This document shows positions 6,658 through 14,010 of a stretch of 14,535 bases of DNA, in pieces (the stretch's first letter is position 1; every line of letters begins with the position of its first letter). A program made the position numbers and the translations under genes. Below the pieces are notes generated by a model that did no database searches, was not told the DNA's origin, and was given only the letters and a program-made list of their open reading frames with translations. The stretch covers positions 2,418-16,952 of the forward strand of contig DGKJ01000117.1 of assembly GCA_002387735.1 (NCBI GenBank), read 5' to 3'. This stretch comes from Bacteriovoracaceae bacterium UBA4573 (GTDB lineage: Bacteria > Bdellovibrionota > UBA1018 > UBA923).

Positions 6658-7365
6658 ACGAAACATTTTCGATTAACAATACCAGTCACTCTTTTACTAC
6701 TGACCCTTCCGGGTCTGGCCCACGACGAATGGTACGCCATGCAGTCTGGACCTATTCCTTCAGGCGTCATACATGAATCCATTGAAAAAACTTCGGCCGG
6801 TTTGAATTGTAGAGTCGAAATCAGACGAAAAGAAGGCGCCGGCCAATATCAAGAATTTCTAAGTGCAATGGCTCATGATGATGCACAAATAACACCTAAA
6901 TATTTTAATTTGCGCCGCACCAGCACCAACACAGGGAGCACTGAAATCATCGACGGAAAACTAGACCCCAAAGCGGGTATGCGCGTCAGAATTACTGGAA
7001 CCAAAAACCTTTCTATTCCCCCGCGAAAAATCCCGACCGGTACAATTCTAGAGTGTTACCTTCCGACCTGGTTTAAAAAAAATTACACCCGCTTGGCACC
7101 TGGCTCAAAGCACACCATTGCGGTCTTTGCGGAAAATGCCCAGACCCGACAGTTTCAAGCCACGACTGCTAATGTTTCGGTGGCCAGTAAACAGACCCGA
7201 AAAAGTTGTTTAACACTTACTTTGAAATTTCAGGGCGTGGAATCGATTTGGTGTATTAAACAAAATGGTGTTTACGAAGAAATGGCCATTCCCAAAGAAG
7301 CTATCTCGATTCGTCGAGTCGCGAACCAGAAAGAAGCGCTAGATTTTCTGGATGGAACTAACTAA
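6658..7365 (+). CDS. Unrecognised exported protein with a probable ACG start
   Basis: I do not recognise this family. The first ATG (6739) would give 208 residues with no signal sequence. The same frame is open back to the yihY stop. Codons 6658-6720 encode a textbook Sec signal peptide: a basic n-region (Lys-His-Phe-Arg), a hydrophobic core with four consecutive Leu, then Pro-Gly-Leu-Ala with cleavage likely before His22. The only plausible initiator with a correctly placed Shine-Dalgarno is ACG at 6658, giving a 235-residue precursor and a mature protein of about 214. The mature part looks beta-rich and basic, with four Cys (51, 133, 184, 199 in the long numbering) that could form two disulfides in the periplasm. 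It lies between yihY and nagZ with gaps of 18 and 27 nt, so co-transcription is likely. An envelope role is inferred from export and context only. Confidence 0.7.
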   Translation, partial: TKHFRLTIPVTLLLLTLPGLAHDEWYAMQSGPIPSGVIHESIEKTSAGLNCRVEIRRKEGAGQYQEFLSAMAHDDAQITPKYFNLRRTSTNTGSTEIIDGKLDPKAGMRVRITGTKNLSIPPRKIPTGTILECYLPTWFKKNYTRLAPGSKHTIAVFAENAQTRQFQATTANVSVASKQTRKSCLTLTLKFQGVESIWCIKQNGVYEEMAIPKEAISIRRVANQKEALDFLDGTN

Positions 7366-7392
7366 AAATTCAACACAGGGACAGACACTAAA

Positions 7393-8493
7393 ATGGCAAC
7401 TACGAATGAAATAAAACAAATGCTCGGTCAAAGTTTTTTTATTGGATTCGCTGGACTTGAATTGCCCGCGAGCGTTGAAAAATTTATTCGAGAAAATAAC
7501 ATTGGTGGCGTAACACTATTTGCGAATAACTATGAGTCTCCTGCGCAAGTTGCCGAACTCGTAAATCAAATTCAGCGCTGCAACCCCGAGACCCCATTGT
7601 TCATTGGCGTGGATCACGAAGGGGGCCGCGTACAACGCTTTCGTAAAGGCTTTACACGCTTTCCGGAAGCTCGTTTGATCGGTGATCAGGATTCACCCAA
7701 ACTCGCTTATGAGTGCGCTCAGATAATGGGAACTGAACTAAAAGCCGTAGGTGTCAACCTGGTGTTCGCACCGGTGGTGGACATTAATACGAATCCCAAA
7801 AACCCCGTAATCGGTAGAAGGTCTTTTGGAGAAACCGAAGAGCGCGTCTCCAAGGTGTCATCGGGGTATGTTCGCGGCTTTCTCAATGCCGGCGTACAAC
7901 CCGTTCTCAAGCATTTTCCCGGTCACGGTGACACTTCTCAAGACTCTCACTTTCATTTACCTACGGTTCGAACTTCGCTTGAAACTCTTCGCGACCGAGA
8001 ACTTAAACCGTTTCTAAAAGGCTTTAAGGCCCACGCCAATTTCGTTATGAGTGCACACATCATCGTTGAGGCAGTCGAACCTAAACTACCTGGAACACTC
8101 TCCAAAAAAATCCTCCAGGGTCTCTTGCGCGAAGAGCTTCGTTTCAAAGGAATAATTATTTCAGACGACATGGAAATGAAAGCTATTGCCGACCACTTCG
8201 GCTCCGTCGATGCCGCCTGTATGGCGCTGGAAGCCGGTGTGAACGTGCTACTTTATCACACCGAACCGTTTCAAAACGAAGTCTGGGACCCACTACTTAC
8301 TAAACTCACTAGTCCGTCCGGTAAACAAGCCCTGGTTGGCCTTCAAGATTCAGCGAAACGCCTTGCAGTTGCCAAGCGAGATTACCTCAATAAGTCGCAG
8401 CTAGTAGATATTCCAGCGGTTGAAAAGCTGGTCGGAATCGACACCCACTTGGCCCTCGCAAAGCGCCTCGAAGAAATGGACACGAAATCGTGA
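7393..8493 (+). CDS. nagZ: Beta-N-acetylglucosaminidase NagZ (GH3)
   Basis: This 366-residue glycoside hydrolase family 3 enzyme lacks a signal peptide, so it is cytoplasmic. NagZ removes the terminal N-acetylglucosamine from GlcNAc-1,6-anhydroMurNAc (with or without peptide) during peptidoglycan recycling. Visible motifs are Val-Asp-His-Glu-Gly-Gly-Arg-Val at about 74-81, the NagZ hallmark Lys173-His-Phe-Pro-Gly-His-Gly-Asp followed by Asp184-Ser-His186 (the general acid/base dyad), and Ser-Asp258-Asp-Met, where the first Asp is the expected nucleophile. The length is slightly above the E. coli enzyme (about 340), with the extra at the C-terminus. The start is ATG, 27 nt after the previous gene; the Shine-Dalgarno is weak and distant (AGGG about 13 nt away). 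It lies beside an exported protein of unknown function and yihY. Wall fragments from NagZ activity signal beta-lactamase induction in some bacteria; nothing here shows that link. Confidence 0.95.
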   Translation: MATTNEIKQMLGQSFFIGFAGLELPASVEKFIRENNIGGVTLFANNYESPAQVAELVNQIQRCNPETPLFIGVDHEGGRVQRFRKGFTRFPEARLIGDQDSPKLAYECAQIMGTELKAVGVNLVFAPVVDINTNPKNPVIGRRSFGETEERVSKVSSGYVRGFLNAGVQPVLKHFPGHGDTSQDSHFHLPTVRTSLETLRDRELKPFLKGFKAHANFVMSAHIIVEAVEPKLPGTLSKKILQGLLREELRFKGIIISDDMEMKAIADHFGSVDAACMALEAGVNVLLYHTEPFQNEVWDPLLTKLTSPSGKQALVGLQDSAKRLAVAKRDYLNKSQLVDIPAVEKLVGIDTHLALAKRLEEMDTKS

Positions 8494-8629
8494 CTCGCCC
8501 CTGCTCTTAAAACTCTAAAATCTCAATAAATATCAGACACTTAGAAAGCTATACCATTTCGCTTCAACAATCCACCGTCCCGTGGTATTTAACGCCGTGC
8601 GAAAAACAGCGGTAAGGGGCATAAATTAA
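8494..8629 (+). other. 136-nt gap between nagZ and the HEAT-repeat gene
   Basis: This is the longest non-coding stretch in the window. It holds no ORF and no RNA gene that I recognise. ATACCA at 8551-8556 and TGGTAT at 8583-8588 form a loose inverted repeat with a 26-nt loop, and CCAC/GTGG at 8572-8585 forms a small hairpin. There is no U-tract, so neither looks like a standard terminator. AAGGGG near the end is the ribosome binding site of the next gene. A promoter for that gene probably lies here, but I cannot place -35 and -10 boxes with confidence. Confidence 0.35.
8614..8619 (+). promoter_or_regulatory. Ribosome binding site for a GTG start
   Basis: AAGGGG lies 10 nt before GTG at 8630. 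In-frame TTG (8636) and GTG (8639) also follow, with longer spacing, so GTG at 8630 is preferred; the signal peptide is intact with any of the three. Confidence 0.45.
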
Positions 8630-10318
8630 GTGAACTTGGTGGCAATAAAGAAAAAAATCATCCCTCTGTGCGTTATGGGCCTCATGGCTTTCCCGGCTAC
8701 GTCCCAAGCGGGGCTTCTTAGCTCCTGTCGCGAACTCATTGACCAAGGCGTCTCGGTCGTTAAAAAAACTATCTCCCAGACCATTTCTTTAGGCGTAAAA
8801 AAAACGCGCGACCGTATCAACAATTCATTTCCGAACGCGCCTCGCCGCTTTCCAAAGGGTACCGACCAGGTTTCGCGCGTGGCTGAAGGACAAGTAGATT
8901 TTGAATCGACAACTCAGGTAGACCTACGCCCCCTTGAGCCAGTCAGCCATTTCCAGAGCCAGCTGGCCAAGAGCGCACTTCAGTACCGTGCCACCATCAG
9001 CGCCGGCGACCGCACAGGCGCCGCACTATTAAAAACTGCACTCGACTTAGAAATCGAAAAAGGAATTCGGGCCGATCGCTTCGATTTTTTCGACGCTAAG
9101 GACCCTGACGTAAAAGATCTCACCGAACGCAATTACAAAACGACTTACGCGTGGGCATTTGTGGAGCCTGCATTACAAGCTGCAGGGCACGCCTATGGCG
9201 ACGGAGCAGAGCGATTTTTTAACAGCGGTATCCGTAATTTCTTTACGCCTACCCAGATCGCGACGGTATTTGCCCTGGCCAACAAATACAAGGTCGTGAG
9301 TTTCGGTAATACAATACGTGCCTATTTTTATTACAACAAACGCGCGGAAGTTCGTAAACATGCTTTGGAAGCGATAATCAGACTCTATGGAAGAAGCAAA
9401 AACCCGTACCATCACGAACGTTTAGTTCGAATTGTGAACGACGCCTTGGCTGAAAAAAATACGGAATTCGAAACGATCGTTACCGAAAATCTGTCGATCC
9501 TAGCCGGAGTCATTCCCACGGATCTTCTCAGGAAAATAGTTTCGTTAGGTATTCTTCATGAAAACCCCGCAATCCGTGTCGCCGCTTATCGCTACATGGT
9601 TCACTATCCATTTCATAAGATGCCGGAAAGTACCCGAGCATCGATCTTGCTTCAAATAGTTAACGACGATCATCCGGACGTGCGAGAAATCGCTATTCCG
9701 TTGCTGGCAAACGACCTTACTCCCCAAGCCGTTGACCACTTTAAAAAGCTCATTCTAGATGAAAACTCCGTAGTGCGCACAATGGCATACGCTTTTCTCG
9801 TCGAAAAACATTTTAGTCATCCGATCGTATCAGACCTCTGGCGGGCCTACTTCGTCGCCGCGAGTGATCGCGACCTAGATTCAGTAATCGCTGCAATTGT
9901 GGCAAAAGGCGATCAAAACCCCAAATTTACCCTTAAAGTTCTCGGCGATCTCAAAGCTCGAGTAAAAGACGTACTTCAACATTCCAACACCGAACCTGCT
10001 TTTCCGCTGGTTGAAGGGGTCCTTAAAAGTAACAAGATCAAAAATGAAAATGATCCGATTACGAAGATCATTAACGAAATGCGGTATCAAAACGAAAAAG
10101 CCTGGGCACAGGCTACGAATCATTTGAATGAACCACGCATGATTCGCGCAGTTTTTCAAAACGGAACATCTCAACAAATTTTTCTATTCACCAGACAGCT
10201 AGTAAAAAATACTGGCCCGAAAGAACTTAACCTTGCTCGAAAATTTCTTCGAGAACGTATCGGAGAAGACCCTTCGTTTGCTAAAGAAGTCGCAGGAACA
10301 ATTCGGTTATTAAATTAG
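8630..10318 (+). CDS. Exported HEAT-repeat protein
   Basis: This is a 562-residue protein. The N-terminus is a Sec signal peptide: Lys-Lys-Lys at 7-9, a hydrophobic core at 10-22, and Ala-Thr-Ser-Gln-Ala with cleavage expected after residue 27. The middle (about 235-395) has HEAT-like helical repeats about 31-36 residues apart, recognisable by Asp/Asn-Pro-x-Val/Ile-Arg-x-x-Ala turns at about 238, 311, 348 and 379, followed by less regular helices to the end. HEAT repeats form curved scaffolds for protein binding and have no catalytic role of their own. A Leu-Ser-Ser-Cys at 30-33 resembles a lipobox but lies late, after a better signal peptidase I site. The gene ends in a 4-nt convergent overlap with the mutase gene. 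No specific family is recognised. A periplasmic or secreted scaffold role is inferred. Confidence 0.85.
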   Translation: MNLVAIKKKIIPLCVMGLMAFPATSQAGLLSSCRELIDQGVSVVKKTISQTISLGVKKTRDRINNSFPNAPRRFPKGTDQVSRVAEGQVDFESTTQVDLRPLEPVSHFQSQLAKSALQYRATISAGDRTGAALLKTALDLEIEKGIRADRFDFFDAKDPDVKDLTERNYKTTYAWAFVEPALQAAGHAYGDGAERFFNSGIRNFFTPTQIATVFALANKYKVVSFGNTIRAYFYYNKRAEVRKHALEAIIRLYGRSKNPYHHERLVRIVNDALAEKNTEFETIVTENLSILAGVIPTDLLRKIVSLGILHENPAIRVAAYRYMVHYPFHKMPESTRASILLQIVNDDHPDVREIAIPLLANDLTPQAVDHFKKLILDENSVVRTMAYAFLVEKHFSHPIVSDLWRAYFVAASDRDLDSVIAAIVAKGDQNPKFTLKVLGDLKARVKDVLQHSNTEPAFPLVEGVLKSNKIKNENDPITKIINEMRYQNEKAWAQATNHLNEPRMIRAVFQNGTSQQIFLFTRQLVKNTGPKELNLARKFLRERIGEDPSFAKEVAGTIRLLN

Positions 10319-11925
10319 ATTCCGGTAAATTCGGAATGCACTCCGTAAACTAATCGAAAAACATCTGAAATCTCACCCAAAGTACCACCGTTTTCGACAT
10401 AAGCGAGAACATAAGGAATAGTGTTTCGATCTTCTTTTGCGGCCATTTCAAGTTCTTTCAAGGCCATTTTAGCTTTTTTATTGTTACGATTCTTGCGACT
10501 ACGCGCCAGTTCCCGTGTTCGCTCGGTTCTTAATTTTTCAGAAATTCGTAAGATCGCGTTTTTTTCCGCGCGAGATTCTACATATTGATTTACTCCCACG
10601 ACGATGGTTTCATTTTTTTCCATCGCCTGGGCGACCTTGTAGGCGGAGGCCGAAATTTCGCTCTGAATAAAACCTGTTTCCAAACACCGAACCACTCCCC
10701 CGCGCTCTTCAATTTGAGCAAGATAGGTTCGAGTGTTTCGCACCAACTCTTCGGTAAGATGCTCAATAAAATATGATCCCCCTAAAGGATCAACGGTATT
10801 CACGACTCCCGTTTCGTGAGCCAGAATTTGTTGAGTACGTAAAGCGATCCGTGCCGAACGTTCGGTAGGCAAAGCCAAAGCTTCGTCAAAACCATTAGTG
10901 TGTAAACTTTGACAGCCGCCAAGTATTGCCGCAAGTGACTGATAAGCCACTCGCACTATATTATTTTCGGGTTGTTGGGCTGTTAGCGAACTCCCAGCTG
11001 TTTGGGCATGAAACCGCAACATGAGACTGGTTTCCTTTTTAGCTCCAAAACGATTTTTCATTAGTTCGGCCCAAAGGCGCCGCGAGGCTCGAAATTTGGA
11101 TATTTCCTCTAAAAAATCATTGTGAACATTCCAAAAAAAACTCAAACGGCCTGCGAAATCATCGATATCTAGCCCTCTTTCCAGAGCAGCTTCGACGTAG
11201 GTAATTGCGTTCGCTAAAGTAAAGGCAAGTTCCTGAATTGCGTTCGAGCCGGCTTCACGTATGTGATAACCACTAATCGAAATTGGGTTCCATTTCGGCA
11301 ATTCCTTGGCGCAAAAATCTATCACGTCAGTCGTCAGTTTAAGTGATGGGCGCGGTGGATAAATATAATTTCCCCGCGCTGCAAATTCCTTTAGGAGATC
11401 GTTTTGAACCGTGCCACGCAGTTCTCTCAAATTGGCACCACGCTCCTTGGCCACCGCAACGTAAAGTGCCAGCAAAGTTCCTGCTGTCGCATTAATAGTC
11501 ATCGATGTGCTTACTTTAGCCTGATCTATTCCGTCGAATAGTCTACGCATGTCGTCTAAGCACGCGATCGAGACGCCAACTTTTCCTACCTCGCCCTTGG
11601 CGCGTTGGTGGTCCGGGTCTAATCCCAACTGGGTGGGCAAATCAAAAGCCACGCTAAGTCCGGTTTGCCCCTGTGCGAGCAGATACTTGTAACGTTTATT
11701 TGATTCCTTCGCCGATCCAAAGCCGGCGTATTGGCGCATGGTCCATAATCGACCTCGATACATGTCTCGCTGCACGCCGCGAGTGAACGGGTACTCGCCC
11801 GGATTTCCAAGCGCGTCCGCTTTCACGGTTTGGGTATAAATTCTGTCTACCGGGATACCCGAAGCCGTAGTTATTTTTCGACCGTCGAACCCTTTCGATG
11901 GTGCTTTTCCTGAACTCGATTTCAT
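10315..11925 (-). CDS. Methylmalonyl-CoA mutase, catalytic (substrate-binding) subunit without B12 domain
   Basis: This 536-residue protein matches the catalytic part of B12-dependent acyl-CoA mutases, which convert (R)-methylmalonyl-CoA to succinyl-CoA. Landmarks are Tyr-Pro-Phe-Thr-Arg-Gly (45-50), Arg-Gln-Tyr66-Ala-Gly-Phe, Gly-Gln-Thr-Gly-Leu-Ser-Val-Ala-Phe-Asp (86-95) and Ser-Gly-Tyr220-His221. Tyr66 and Arg184 match by spacing Tyr89 and Arg207 of the Propionibacterium enzyme, which contact the substrate carboxylate. Isobutyryl- and 2-hydroxyisobutyryl-CoA mutases replace these, so methylmalonyl-CoA is the likely substrate. The chain ends before the cobalamin-binding domain with its Asp-x-His-x-x-Gly, as in two-part mutases; the B12 subunit is not in this window. 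The ATG overlaps the biotin carrier gene by 4 nt, with GGGAG 12 nt upstream. The gene order implies a propionyl-CoA pathway operon. Confidence 0.93.
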   Translation of the reverse strand: MKSSSGKAPSKGFDGRKITTASGIPVDRIYTQTVKADALGNPGEYPFTRGVQRDMYRGRLWTMRQYAGFGSAKESNKRYKYLLAQGQTGLSVAFDLPTQLGLDPDHQRAKGEVGKVGVSIACLDDMRRLFDGIDQAKVSTSMTINATAGTLLALYVAVAKERGANLRELRGTVQNDLLKEFAARGNYIYPPRPSLKLTTDVIDFCAKELPKWNPISISGYHIREAGSNAIQELAFTLANAITYVEAALERGLDIDDFAGRLSFFWNVHNDFLEEISKFRASRRLWAELMKNRFGAKKETSLMLRFHAQTAGSSLTAQQPENNIVRVAYQSLAAILGGCQSLHTNGFDEALALPTERSARIALRTQQILAHETGVVNTVDPLGGSYFIEHLTEELVRNTRTYLAQIEERGGVVRCLETGFIQSEISASAYKVAQAMEKNETIVVGVNQYVESRAEKNAILRISEKLRTERTRELARSRKNRNNKKAKMALKELEMAAKEDRNTIPYVLAYVENGGTLGEISDVFRLVYGVHSEFTGI

Positions 11926-12419
11926 GTTTTTGAAGCACTCCCGGCGTCAATTGTAAGAAGAATTTCTCCGGTTTCTATTTTTTGGTCTGCGGTCACCGCC
12001 ACCTTTTCGATCAACCCAGAAACCGAGGCTGCAATTTCGTTTTCCATTTTCATAGCCTCGAGTACCAATAGTGGCTGTCCCGCAGAAACACGATCGCCGG
12101 GTTTGCACAAAACACGGACTATGCGTCCGGGCATCGAACTCTTTAAGATTTTTGAACCCGTGCTCCCTTGTGCGTCCGATCTAGTTCCGACGCCACGTTC
12201 AATGCCAAATTCAATATTTCCCAAGCCACAAGCAATCAAAACTCGGCGCTCACCTGGCATACTCCCACTGCGAACCGTAACGCCAAAATAGCAGCTCTCT
12301 TGGTCAAGCCCAACGCGGGTAAAAGAACCAAAACGATCCACCTTGGCATTGGTGCGAACGCCTGACTCTAGCTCATCGAACAATTGCTCGCTTCCGGCAC
12401 AAGTAACCCAATATTTCAC
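11922..12419 (-). CDS. Biotin carboxyl carrier protein of an acyl-CoA carboxylase
   Basis: This 165-residue protein has a C-terminal biotinyl domain (about 90-160) with the biotinylation motif Glu-Ala-Met-Lys124-Met-Glu-Asn, preceded by Ser-Ser-Met-Pro-Gly and followed by a Gly-Glu-Ile-Leu strand. The N-terminal 85 residues are beta-rich. They may correspond to the BT-type region that links carboxylase and biotin domains in propionyl-CoA carboxylase alpha; this is inferred from length and position, not from a clear motif. The start is GTG, supported by GAGAGG 6 nt upstream, in a GTGA overlap with the biotin carboxylase gene. A 4-nt overlap with the mutase follows. The carrier moves the carboxylated biotin between the carboxylase next door and a carboxyltransferase that is not in the window. 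A role in propionyl-CoA carboxylation is inferred from the mutase neighbour. Confidence 0.9.
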   Translation of the reverse strand: MKYWVTCAGSEQLFDELESGVRTNAKVDRFGSFTRVGLDQESCYFGVTVRSGSMPGERRVLIACGLGNIEFGIERGVGTRSDAQGSTGSKILKSSMPGRIVRVLCKPGDRVSAGQPLLVLEAMKMENEIAASVSGLIEKVAVTADQKIETGEILLTIDAGSASKT

Positions 12420-13936
12420 AAGTTACCTCTCAACGATTCGGAGCGAGCTGAACGTTCCCAGTTTGAATCGATCGAATGAATTGCATTGGACTGGGCCGTG
12501 GCGAGGCGCCCATCATAGGAGTTTTCAAAAATCGGTCTAAAAAATTTCTTTAACCGCTCAAGTTCGGTGCCGTAAATTTTCAAAAGTTCCGATCGATTTT
12601 TTTCCAAGTAAGGCGTTCCGTAATTTCCTTCGATGAAATTTCTTTCGCGACAAATGGCCCAAAAAAGCCCTTGGTTGTGAGTAACGCCCAGGATTCTGAG
12701 TTCATCGAGTGCCGATCGTAGCTGCGCTACTGCGGCGGCCCGGTCACTGCCCCATACAGAAAGTTTCATGAGTGTGGGATCGTACTCCGTCGGTACGTTG
12801 TAACCAGTGTAAATTGACGAATCCACTCGAACAAATGGCCCCTGGGGCAATACCAGCCCATCGATCGCGCCACCTGACGGCAAATAGTCGAATGGTGACT
12901 CGGCGTAGACCCGCACTTCAATCGCGTGCCCATTTTGCCCCGTCACGATTGGCCCCTTCGCCAACGTCTCGCCCGCAGCTATTCGAAACTGCCGCTCAAC
13001 CAAATCAAGGCCAGTCACCCACTCGGTCACGGGATGCTCAACCTGTAACCGGGTGTTCATTTCTAAGAAATAGAATCCGCCATTGTCATCTGCCAAGAAC
13101 TCTAAAGTTCCCGCGTTTGCATATTTCATTTGTTCAACAACGCGGGTAGCGACCTCGAGAATTTCGTTTTTTGATTTTGGAAACTTCGACAATAACGGTG
13201 CTGGACTTTCTTCTACCAGTTTCTGGTGTCGGCGCTGTATCGAACACTCACGATCAAAGACATGACCACCTCCACCCCGTCCATCACCCAATACCTGGAC
13301 CTCGACGTGGTGCGGATTCTCTAAATATTTTTCCAGGTAAACTGTGCCGTCTCCAAAATAGCGTTGAGCTTCCTTGGATGCTGCCTCTAAGGCATCGGGC
13401 AACTCTTTTTCGGTGCGAACGATCCGCATTCCTTTTCCGCCACCGCCAGCCGCAGCTTTGAGTAAAATTGGGTAACCTATACGTGCAGCGTTTTTTTTGA
13501 CTTCAGACAAAGTCGTCGCACCACCGTCTGTTCCAGGAAGCAACGGCACGCCCATTTTTTTCATGAGTATTTTTGCCTGAATTTTATCGCCCATTGCTTC
13601 CATGCTCTCAGCACGAGGTCCTACGAATATTCCGCCAGCGGCCTCGACGGCGCGAACAAAGTGCGCCCGTTCTGAGAGGAACCCGTACCCAGGGTGAACT
13701 GCGCCCGCGCCATGTTTCTGCAAAGCTTCTATCAATTTAGGGACCGCGAGGTAGGTATCAGATATTGGACCATTGCCCAGGTAAAAGGCTTCGTCACAAT
13801 AATCGAGATGGGGACTACGACGATCGAGCTCTGAATACACCGCAACAGTCTTCAGTCCCATTTTTCGGGCAGTTCGCGCAATTCGAATAGCGATTTCGCC
13901 ACGGTTAGCGATCAGGACTTTACGTAGTGACTGCAT
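12416..13936 (-). CDS. Biotin carboxylase subunit of acyl-CoA carboxylase (PccA/AccC type)
   Basis: This 506-residue protein is an ATP-grasp biotin carboxylase, which uses ATP and bicarbonate to carboxylate biotin on the carrier. Visible features are Lys-Val-Leu-Ile-Ala-Asn-Arg-Gly-Glu-Ile-Ala at 6-16, the ATP loop Ala-Gly-Gly-Gly-Gly-Lys-Gly at 163-169, His237-Gln-Lys239, and the active-site strand Glu292-x-Asn294-x-Arg296 followed by Glu300-His301-Pro. It is longer than AccC (about 450), with a charged tail of some 50 residues. I chose ATG 13936 because family members start a few residues before the Lys-Val-Leu-Ile-Ala-Asn motif. A GTG at 13960 would add eight residues; neither has a clear Shine-Dalgarno. 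Together with the next gene's carrier (165 residues) the length approximates a one-chain propionyl-CoA carboxylase alpha. The substrate is set by the missing carboxyltransferase, so acetyl-CoA cannot be fully excluded. Confidence 0.93.
   Translation of the reverse strand: MQSLRKVLIANRGEIAIRIARTARKMGLKTVAVYSELDRRSPHLDYCDEAFYLGNGPISDTYLAVPKLIEALQKHGAGAVHPGYGFLSERAHFVRAVEAAGGIFVGPRAESMEAMGDKIQAKILMKKMGVPLLPGTDGGATTLSEVKKNAARIGYPILLKAAAGGGGKGMRIVRTEKELPDALEAASKEAQRYFGDGTVYLEKYLENPHHVEVQVLGDGRGGGGHVFDRECSIQRRHQKLVEESPAPLLSKFPKSKNEILEVATRVVEQMKYANAGTLEFLADDNGGFYFLEMNTRLQVEHPVTEWVTGLDLVERQFRIAAGETLAKGPIVTGQNGHAIEVRVYAESPFDYLPSGGAIDGLVLPQGPFVRVDSSIYTGYNVPTEYDPTLMKLSVWGSDRAAAVAQLRSALDELRILGVTHNQGLFWAICRERNFIEGNYGTPYLEKNRSELLKIYGTELERLKKFFRPIFENSYDGRLATAQSNAIHSIDSNWERSARSESLRGNL
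12426..12431 (-). promoter_or_regulatory. Ribosome binding site for the biotin-carrier GTG start
   Basis: GAGAGG on the minus strand lies inside the last codons of the biotin carboxylase gene, 6 nt before GTG at 12419-12417. It supports the GTG start and coupled translation through the GTGA overlap. Confidence 0.55.
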
Positions 13937-14010
13937 TGGGTGGTTTTGACAAATCTTCACGGGAGATGCAAGCGCCGAGGCTAATACGGCTGCTTACTCC
14001 CGCGAAGATA

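Noticed and set aside
6637..6660. Stop-codon readthrough of yihY into the in-frame exported-protein gene.
   Set aside because: The frames are the same, but the stop is TAA, the least leaky codon, and the downstream sequence has its own Shine-Dalgarno and a signal peptide, which fits an independent start far better than an internal fusion segment.
8551..8588. Inverted repeat ATACCA/TGGTAT with inner CCAC/GTGG hairpin, considered as terminator or operator.
   Set aside because: Short arms, a 26-nt loop and no U-tract; chance occurrence is likely in AT-rich intergenic DNA.
8717..8728. Leu-Ser-Ser-Cys near the N-terminus of the HEAT-repeat protein as a lipoprotein lipobox.
   Set aside because: The Cys is at residue 33, late for a lipoprotein, and a better signal peptidase I site (Ser-Gln-Ala) ends at residue 27. 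Kept only as a weak alternative.
10315..11925. Assignment of the mutase as isobutyryl-CoA or 2-hydroxyisobutyryl-CoA mutase because it lacks the B12 domain.
   Set aside because: Tyr66 and Arg184 match the methylmalonyl-type residues; the other mutases carry Phe or Ile, and Gln, at these positions.
12772..13149. Plus-strand open frame of 125 codons opposite the biotin carboxylase gene.
   Set aside because: Antisense to a highly conserved enzyme; its Arg/Pro/Ser-rich translation looks like a shadow frame.
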